This document shows positions 59,043 through 64,000 of a stretch of 64,000 nucleotides of DNA, one piece after another. The position numbers were made by a program, and so were the translations under genes. The notes under the pieces are model-generated. The model ran no database searches. It was not told the origin of the DNA and saw only the letters and a program-made list of their open reading frames with translations. The DNA comes from Marinilabiliales bacterium (GTDB taxonomy: Bacteria; Bacteroidota; Bacteroidia; Bacteroidales; SZUA-534), in assembly GCA_003512955.1 (NCBI GenBank), contig DOTG01000044.1, positions 62,001-126,000 of the forward strand, written 5' to 3'. Every line of letters starts with the position of its first letter. Positions within the stretch are counted from its first letter, which is position 1.

Positions 59043-62000
59043 TTATTTATTCAAGCTTTTTTCGTTTTGTACATTCCGGAACCAGGCCCACACCGATAAA
59101 ATGACCAGTGTAATTACTGAAACATAAACAGAGGTGGGAATTGGAACCGGATCGCCACTGGCATAGGAATGCAAGCCTGAAAGGTAATAATTCACCCCAA
59201 AATAGGTCATCAACACCGAAAAGAAAGCGTAAATAGAAAGTGTGTTAAAGGCAAACCTTCCGCGCATTCCGGGAATCAAACGGGCATGTGTCACAAAAGT
59301 ATAGATTATCATGGTAATCAGGCTCCAGGTTTCCTTTGGATCCCATCCCCAATACCTGCCCCACGATTCATTGGCCCACACAGCACCTAAAAAGGTCCCG
59401 ATGGAAATAAAATAAAGGCCCAGTATTAATGTCCGGTGGTTTATTTTCGTCAATGTTTCAATAGAGGTTTCAATCCGATCACGGTTCTGACTGTTTTTCG
59501 AAATTGTGAGAATCAGGTTTACGATACCCAATAAGGCTCCCAGGCCTAAAAACCCATAACTGCCTGTAATTACTGAAACGTGCACCGTTAACCAATACGA
59601 TTTGAGTACCGGCACCAGGTTGGTAATTTCAGGATCCATAAAACTCAGATTGGCGACCATCAAAGTAAATCCGGCCAATACAGAGGTGGCCGATAGAGCC
59701 ATCAACGACTGTCGGCTAAAGATAAAACCGGCCAACATGGTCACTCCTGAAATAAATACCAACGATTCATACCCATTGCTCATAGGTGCATGACCCGAAA
59801 TATACCAACGGGCAATAATCCCTAGGATATGAAATAGAAATCCAATAAAGATGAATCCCACAAAAGTACGGGTTAACCAACCTGGCAAATCCCGGCCTCT
59901 GATGATTCCAGCAATTAATACCAAAAGGAATAATACGCCACATGTAGCATAAAAAGGAAATAGTTTTTTAAAAATATTCCATTTGTTATACATCACCTCC
60001 AATTTTACTTTACCAGATGAGGGCAATTCATAATTGCTGAATTTGGTCTGGAATGTAAAAATGGCTTCCAGGTATTCGTCTGCTTTGGCGTAATTCCCTG
60101 TCTCCTTGGCCAAGTGAAGTTCTTGAAAATAAATAGGTAAAATATTTGCCAGAAATGAGGAATCTGTCGGATTTTTCGCCATCCGCTGCGCTTCGTCGGA
60201 GGTAAACCAATGCTGTTCGTTGGAATTGGGAACCGGAAAAACCTTAAAATACGCCCCGGTAAAAATAGCATAGGTAATATTTAACCGTTCATCTACTTTA
60301 ATAACCTCCTTATCGAATTTGTCCTGCCTTGCAGGAGGCTTGTTGAAAGCCGCCTCGACATAAGGTTGCAATTTATAACCCGTACCGGAAACAATAAAAT
60401 CGTTGTACGAGGCATAACTTGTGGTAATGCCCAAGACATCCTGTAATTTTTTGTTCGATACTTTTATTATCGGAACATCCACCCAGTCGGAGTAATTCAT
60501 GTTCATTTCCAGAAACAGCTGCACTGGTGTTAAACCATGCATTTGTTCTTTGCGCGAAATTTTACGTACCAGGTCGGAAGAGAACGTGTAAATAGGTTCT
60601 GTCCTTCCTTTATTGTCCTGAATTAGCAATTGACCGAACCGCTCGGCATGTTTGGCATCAATCGTATTTATCTTCAATTCCGGTTCATTATCCGCTTTTA
60701 TCTGAAGTGGAACCCATAAACTTGAAGAAACCAATAACAAAGCAACCAGTTTGGGTATATAAGTGTTTTTCAAAAAGCTATTCTTGTTAAACATGGAAAG
60801 TACAATACCTAAAAACAACAGGAAATAACCCACATAAGTAGTTGTTGTACCAGCATTGTCGTAATTTACCGACAAAATGGTCCCCTTTTCATCGTTATCG
60901 TACGACGATTGGTAAAAACGGTAACCGTGCATTTTTAAAATGTTGTTCATGTAAATATGAAACGGTTCAGGGTTTTTTCCGGGTTGCAATACCTGCACAT
61001 AACTTGAAAAAGAAGACGGACTATGTGAACCGGGATAACGCTCAATTTCAAAATTGTCGAGTTGTAATTGAAAAGGCAATTCAATATGTTTAAACCCAAA
61101 ACCAGCTTCAACTTTTATATCGTCAAACTCCAGCGATGAAACCATTGAATTGTTTGAACCGCCCCACACAACAAAATCATAGGAATGGTTATTGGCCAGT
61201 ACCTCAAATTTATACGCTGGTTTATTCATCCCTTTGGTATTGTTACTGGCGGCCATTGCTGTAATCTCGGCAGTTGGCAAAAACTCCTGGATTACCAGAT
61301 TGGTAGCTCCAACCTGATAAAGCTTTTTCAATGTAATGGCTGAAGTCGGTTGGTGGGTGGCCTTTCCTTCTTGCGAGCCCATTTGTGATTCATAGATAGG
61401 CAACCCGGCTTCAATAAAAATAGAATCCCCTTTAAGCGAGAAATTCACATCGGCTTTTTTTGAGGCATCAAATGCCACAGACCGATTACCAAAAGTACGG
61501 ATAGTCCCCTGCTCAATGTACCCCATTCCACGGAACGATTCATCGGCCATCACAAAACCGATAACCGGGTTTCCGTTGGGATTTACCACTGCCTTTTCAT
61601 AAGCATCGGGCAAATATTCTACCATTTTAAAAGTAATGGACCCATTTTCGGTTTTTACTTTCCCTTTAAAGCCGCTTTTCCGGTTAACTTTATCGGCACC
61701 CCAGTTTTGCTTATAAACCTTTCCATGCTGCGCAACTTCCACATTCAGGCTCTCGTTCTGGGTCTGGATAAGGTCCGACGATTCCCCTTCACGGATGTGC
61801 ATCATCCCCTCGTATCCAAAATAGCGGGTAACAGCGGCCCCAAGAATCATTACTATGAAAGCTATATGGAAAACAAAAATGGTCAGTTTTTTACGGAGGT
61901 AAAGTTTCCGGTGAAAAATACTTCCCACCAAATTAACCATGAATAAAACCATCAACAGCTCGAACCACTTGGCACCGTACACCAGTTCACGTGCCCTACC

Positions 62001-62111
62001 CGATCCAAAATCGTTTTCAATAAAGGTGGCCATACCCATTGCAAAAGCCCCTATAAATAATAAAACTCCCATGGTGATGGGAGAGATTAACATATTCCAC
62101 AATTTTTTCAT
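59043..62111 (-). CDS. Fused ResB-CcsA cytochrome c biogenesis protein
   Basis: 1022 residues with many membrane helices. The N-terminal half is ResB/Ccs1-like (SPITMGVLLFIGAFAMGMATFIENDFGS, a large periplasmic domain at about 110-430). The C-terminal half is CcsA with the haem-handling WWD motif WGRYWGWDPKETWSLI and conserved histidines (HVSVITGSYGFLGLG, THARLIPGMRGRFAFN). It delivers haem and ligates it to CxxCH motifs outside the inner membrane (system II). It lies next to an FNR-type regulator and a multiheme cytochrome, its likely client. The fusion is typical of Bacteroidetes. Confidence 0.95.
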   Translation of the reverse strand: MKKLWNMLISPITMGVLLFIGAFAMGMATFIENDFGSGRARELVYGAKWFELLMVLFMVNLVGSIFHRKLYLRKKLTIFVFHIAFIVMILGAAVTRYFGYEGMMHIREGESSDLIQTQNESLNVEVAQHGKVYKQNWGADKVNRKSGFKGKVKTENGSITFKMVEYLPDAYEKAVVNPNGNPVIGFVMADESFRGMGYIEQGTIRTFGNRSVAFDASKKADVNFSLKGDSIFIEAGLPIYESQMGSQEGKATHQPTSAITLKKLYQVGATNLVIQEFLPTAEITAMAASNNTKGMNKPAYKFEVLANNHSYDFVVWGGSNNSMVSSLEFDDIKVEAGFGFKHIELPFQLQLDNFEIERYPGSHSPSSFSSYVQVLQPGKNPEPFHIYMNNILKMHGYRFYQSSYDNDEKGTILSVNYDNAGTTTTYVGYFLLFLGIVLSMFNKNSFLKNTYIPKLVALLLVSSSLWVPLQIKADNEPELKINTIDAKHAERFGQLLIQDNKGRTEPIYTFSSDLVRKISRKEQMHGLTPVQLFLEMNMNYSDWVDVPIIKVSNKKLQDVLGITTSYASYNDFIVSGTGYKLQPYVEAAFNKPPARQDKFDKEVIKVDERLNITYAIFTGAYFKVFPVPNSNEQHWFTSDEAQRMAKNPTDSSFLANILPIYFQELHLAKETGNYAKADEYLEAIFTFQTKFSNYELPSSGKVKLEVMYNKWNIFKKLFPFYATCGVLFLLVLIAGIIRGRDLPGWLTRTFVGFIFIGFLFHILGIIARWYISGHAPMSNGYESLVFISGVTMLAGFIFSRQSLMALSATSVLAGFTLMVANLSFMDPEITNLVPVLKSYWLTVHVSVITGSYGFLGLGALLGIVNLILTISKNSQNRDRIETSIETLTKINHRTLILGLYFISIGTFLGAVWANESWGRYWGWDPKETWSLITMIIYTFVTHARLIPGMRGRFAFNTLSIYAFFSVLMTYFGVNYYLSGLHSYASGDPVPIPTSVYVSVITLVILSVWAWFRNVQNEKSLNK

Positions 62112-62148
62112 AACTCTTATTTATATATATGTACCAATTTGAAATTCT

Positions 62149-62841
62149 TTAACCTGAGATCATAATCTTCTGGAGTTTCGGTTTATCAATAATTTCTATT
62201 ATATGATCTTCAATTTTGATGATGTTTTCGTCGTGAAATTCTTTAAGCAAACGCACTACACTTTCTTTGGTCATTCCTGTCATTTCGCCTAACTCTTGAC
62301 GGGTTAAATAACAATGGAACCGTTGGCTCTCAAAAATATCATCGGACAAATGGATAAGCCCCTCGGCCAACCTCCCGTGCATCTTTTTTTGACTGAAACT
62401 TAACAGTTTATGAAAGGTATCCAGCGATTTACGGCTAATATCTTTCAAGTAACCTTCGGCAAACAGGTTATTTTCCATAACCAGTTTTTTGATGACCGAG
62501 GTATCCACGAAACAGGCGGTGGTTTCAACCAGGGACGCCAATGAATAATGGTGCCGGTTGTCAACATAAGTTCCGGGTCCCGATATTAATCGTCCGGGTT
62601 TTGCAATGGCAAGAATGATATTTTTCCCATCATATCCTTCCATGTATAATTTAGCAAACCCAGAGGTTAAGAAAATGGCATTTGAGGTTGGCGAACCCTG
62701 CTTAAATATTATCTCCCCCGGTTTAAATTTTGCCTGAAATCTGCTACCATTTAAAAGATCTAACTGTGTATCAGTAAGATTATCAAAATTTGGCCATCTA
62801 CAAGAGCAGTTTTTACAAGTAACTGATGAATCTTTAAACAT
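62149..62841 (-). CDS. Crp/Fnr-family regulator with FNR-like cysteine set
   Basis: 230 residues. A cNMP-binding-type barrel (about 35-130) is followed by a DNA-binding HTH, LTRQELGEMTGMTKESVVRLLKEFHDE (in parts), whose recognition helix contains E-S-V-x-R as in FNR. Cysteines at 9, 12, 14 and 110 (TCKNCSC; ETTACFVD) match the arrangement of the E. coli FNR 4Fe-4S ligands (three near the N-terminus plus C122). Oxygen sensing by a 4Fe-4S cluster is therefore likely. A perfect FNR box lies 46 bases upstream of its start and upstream of a divergent multiheme cytochrome gene. It is 37 bases before the ResB-CcsA gene and may form an operon with it. Confidence 0.9.
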   Translation of the reverse strand: MFKDSSVTCKNCSCRWPNFDNLTDTQLDLLNGSRFQAKFKPGEIIFKQGSPTSNAIFLTSGFAKLYMEGYDGKNIILAIAKPGRLISGPGTYVDNRHHYSLASLVETTACFVDTSVIKKLVMENNLFAEGYLKDISRKSLDTFHKLLSFSQKKMHGRLAEGLIHLSDDIFESQRFHCYLTRQELGEMTGMTKESVVRLLKEFHDENIIKIEDHIIEIIDKPKLQKIMISG

Positions 62842-62886
62842 GCGATAAAAATATAAGTTTAGGTTAGTGTAAATCTACAATTAATA

Positions 62887-62900
62887 TTGATTTATATCAA
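62887..62900. promoter_or_regulatory. Perfect FNR box
   Basis: TTGAT (62887-62891), TTAT, ATCAA (62896-62900): exact match to TTGAT-N4-ATCAA. It lies between the divergent FNR-type regulator and multiheme cytochrome genes, and could autoregulate the former and activate the latter. Confidence 0.8.
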
Positions 62901-62908
62901 CACCCAAA

Positions 62909-62923
62909 TTGATGTTATATCAT
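62909..62923. promoter_or_regulatory. Second, imperfect FNR-like site
   Basis: TTGAT-GTTAT-ATCAT: the dyad TGAT/ATCA (62910-62922) has a 5-base spacer instead of 4 and one arm mismatch. Its centre is about 22 bases from that of the perfect FNR box, roughly two helical turns, consistent with tandem occupancy. It is weaker evidence on its own. Confidence 0.45.
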
Positions 62924-63037
62924 AGTTTTATTCGAAACAATCAACTGAATAGCTATTCGTCTTATAAACCCATACCCGTTGGGCAGGTTCGCCTTTTTGT
63001 ACTTTTACCAGTGGATAAATCAAAAATTTAATTTTAT

Positions 63038-64000
63038 ATGAATAAGATGTACAAATTGTTCTCAGGTGTTGTTGCGATAGCAGCAATGTCGATGCTTGTA
63101 AGTTGTGAAGGACCTGCCGGACCTGCCGGTGCAGACGGTACTGACGGTACTGACGGTGTTGCTGGTAACCTATCGTGTTTGGAGTGCCACACTCAGGAAA
63201 ACATGGATGCCATCCAAAGTCAGTATTCAATTTCAGGTCACGGAATTGGTGCATATGTTGCTTATACCTCTGGTTCAGGGAGAGCGGCTTGTGTTCAGTG
63301 TCACACCCACGAGGGATTTCTTTATGTATTAGAAGGAGTTCCAAATGCTGATCATTCCGGAAACCCTGCTGTTCCTACAGACATTTACAATGCCACCAAA
63401 GTTGGATGTGAAACATGTCACAGCAACCACGGAAGTTTAGAAGATTCCATTGAAGCCCCAATCAGAACTATTGCTCCAGTAATTGCAATTGCAGATAGCT
63501 CTGTAATTGATTTCGAAAACAACTCTAACTTATGTGCCAACTGCCACCAATCAAGAGCAAGTTATTTAGCTTCAGAGGCCCTTGATTCCGTAAAAGTAGG
63601 CGGTGTTATGGTTGCTGTAGCTGATGGTAATGTTGGTATCAGCAGTTCACGTACAGGACCTCACCACGGACCACAATCAAACATGTTGATGGGTACTGTT
63701 GGTTATGGAACAAGCAGCCAAGGAACTCACAGTGGATTAGGCTGTACTGCTTGCCACATGGGCGAAAGCGATGGTGCAGAAGGTGGACACACCTTTTTCC
63801 CAAGTGTAGAAAACTGTACAGGTTGTCATGAAGGCCTTGCCAATTTTGACCACAACGGGAAACAAACAGAGTTTGATAACCGTATGGCTGCTATCCGCAC
63901 CAAATTAATTGAAAAAGGAATCGTTGTTGAATCAACTGATTTAGCTGTTGTTGGACAATATCCATTAGCCGAGTTTAAAGCCTACTGGAACTGGGTTTCA
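63038..64000 (+). CDS. Multiheme c-type cytochrome lipoprotein (3' end beyond window)
   Basis: Open from the ATG at 63038 to the window end (321 codons). A lipoprotein signal ends at LVSC (C23), followed by a collagen-like linker GPAGPAGADGTDGTDG. Six CxxCH haem motifs are visible at residues 47-51 (CLECH), 85-89 (CVQCH), 124-128 (CETCH), 166-170 (CANCH), 236-240 (CTACH) and 260-264 (CTGCH), with other histidines as distal ligands (HSNHG, GPHHG). It is probably anchored in the outer membrane or periplasm and carries electrons in anaerobic or extracellular respiration. Maturation would use the ResB-CcsA protein encoded nearby, with expression under FNR-type control. Confidence 0.92.
   Translation, partial: MNKMYKLFSGVVAIAAMSMLVSCEGPAGPAGADGTDGTDGVAGNLSCLECHTQENMDAIQSQYSISGHGIGAYVAYTSGSGRAACVQCHTHEGFLYVLEGVPNADHSGNPAVPTDIYNATKVGCETCHSNHGSLEDSIEAPIRTIAPVIAIADSSVIDFENNSNLCANCHQSRASYLASEALDSVKVGGVMVAVADGNVGISSSRTGPHHGPQSNMLMGTVGYGTSSQGTHSGLGCTACHMGESDGAEGGHTFFPSVENCTGCHEGLANFDHNGKQTEFDNRMAAIRTKLIEKGIVVESTDLAVVGQYPLAEFKAYWNWVS

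Noticed and set aside
62928..63344. Minus-strand reading frame and plus-strand frame 63105-63332
   Set aside because: Both are shadows of the multiheme cytochrome gene, whose real frame is open from 63038 to the window end with six CxxCH motifs.
1..64000. tRNA, rRNA or tmRNA genes
   Set aside because: No cloverleaf with T-loop GTTCGA-type sequence or rRNA-like segment was recognised on either strand by eye; a covariance scan would be decisive.

Overview
The window is a chromosomal segment of a Bacteroidota (Bacteroidetes) bacterium. Evidence for this: six large exported proteins carry C-terminal type IX secretion (T9SS) sorting domains, promoters have the Bacteroidetes form TTTG-N18-20-TAnnTTTG, Shine-Dalgarno sequences are largely absent, cytochrome c biogenesis uses a fused ResB-CcsA protein, and SecA is about 1,090 residues. 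Multiheme cytochrome and FNR-type control suggest an anaerobic or facultative, probably aquatic, member of the Marinilabiliales/Prolixibacteraceae type; that placement is inference.

Region 1 (1-37.4 kb) is a mostly ordinary chromosomal backbone. In order it holds the start of a YfcC-like transporter, an Rrf2 repressor with a DODA-type dioxygenase and YceI under apparently shared operators, a SpoIIE-type phosphatase sensor, a 2573-residue beta-helix surface protein, a BlaI/M56-M23 sensor pair, a DUF1338(HglS-like)/YdiJ-like pair that could complete a 2-oxoadipate to 2-oxoglutarate route, a BNR/Asp-box surface protein, an ACP-like protein without the carrier serine, secA-hypothetical-dapA, an HNH-like gene, ligA, a cobalamin riboswitch driving a T9SS-sorted DUF4465-like protein, and a hybrid histidine kinase with a decayed ATPase domain.

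Region 2 (about 37.5-52.5 kb) is accessory. Every gene is on the minus strand, most are small and functionally unrelated (epoxide hydrolase, GH16-like, cupin, S41, DUF3830, HEPN/MNT, GNAT, TfoX, RibD_C, MORN, DUF1801, SRPBCC, ArsR), and many are separated by 100-140 bp imperfect palindromes that resemble each other and resemble integron attC sites. No integrase is present in the window. The array is followed at higher coordinates by an ORF-less, group II intron-like remnant and by a four-gene, tightly coupled operon (HTH regulator, AbiEii-like nucleotidyltransferase, stand-alone HsdM N-terminal domain, PD-(D/E)XK-like protein) that has its own promoter and a perfect 19-bp operator palindrome. 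This operon is the best candidate for an undescribed defence or toxin-antitoxin-like system here.

Region 3 (52.3-64 kb) begins with repeat-rich noncoding DNA: a MITE-like element, and an inverted copy of a repeat that also occurs at 2.6 kb. It continues with a secreted lysyl-endopeptidase-like protease, GtrA, a PlsC-like acyltransferase, an omega-amidase-like nitrilase, two paralogous exported proteins of unknown function, the ResB-CcsA cytochrome c maturation protein, an FNR-type regulator with four candidate cluster cysteines, and a divergent hexaheme (at least) cytochrome c lipoprotein. A perfect FNR box lies between the last two, so the right end reads as a c-type cytochrome respiratory module controlled by oxygen.
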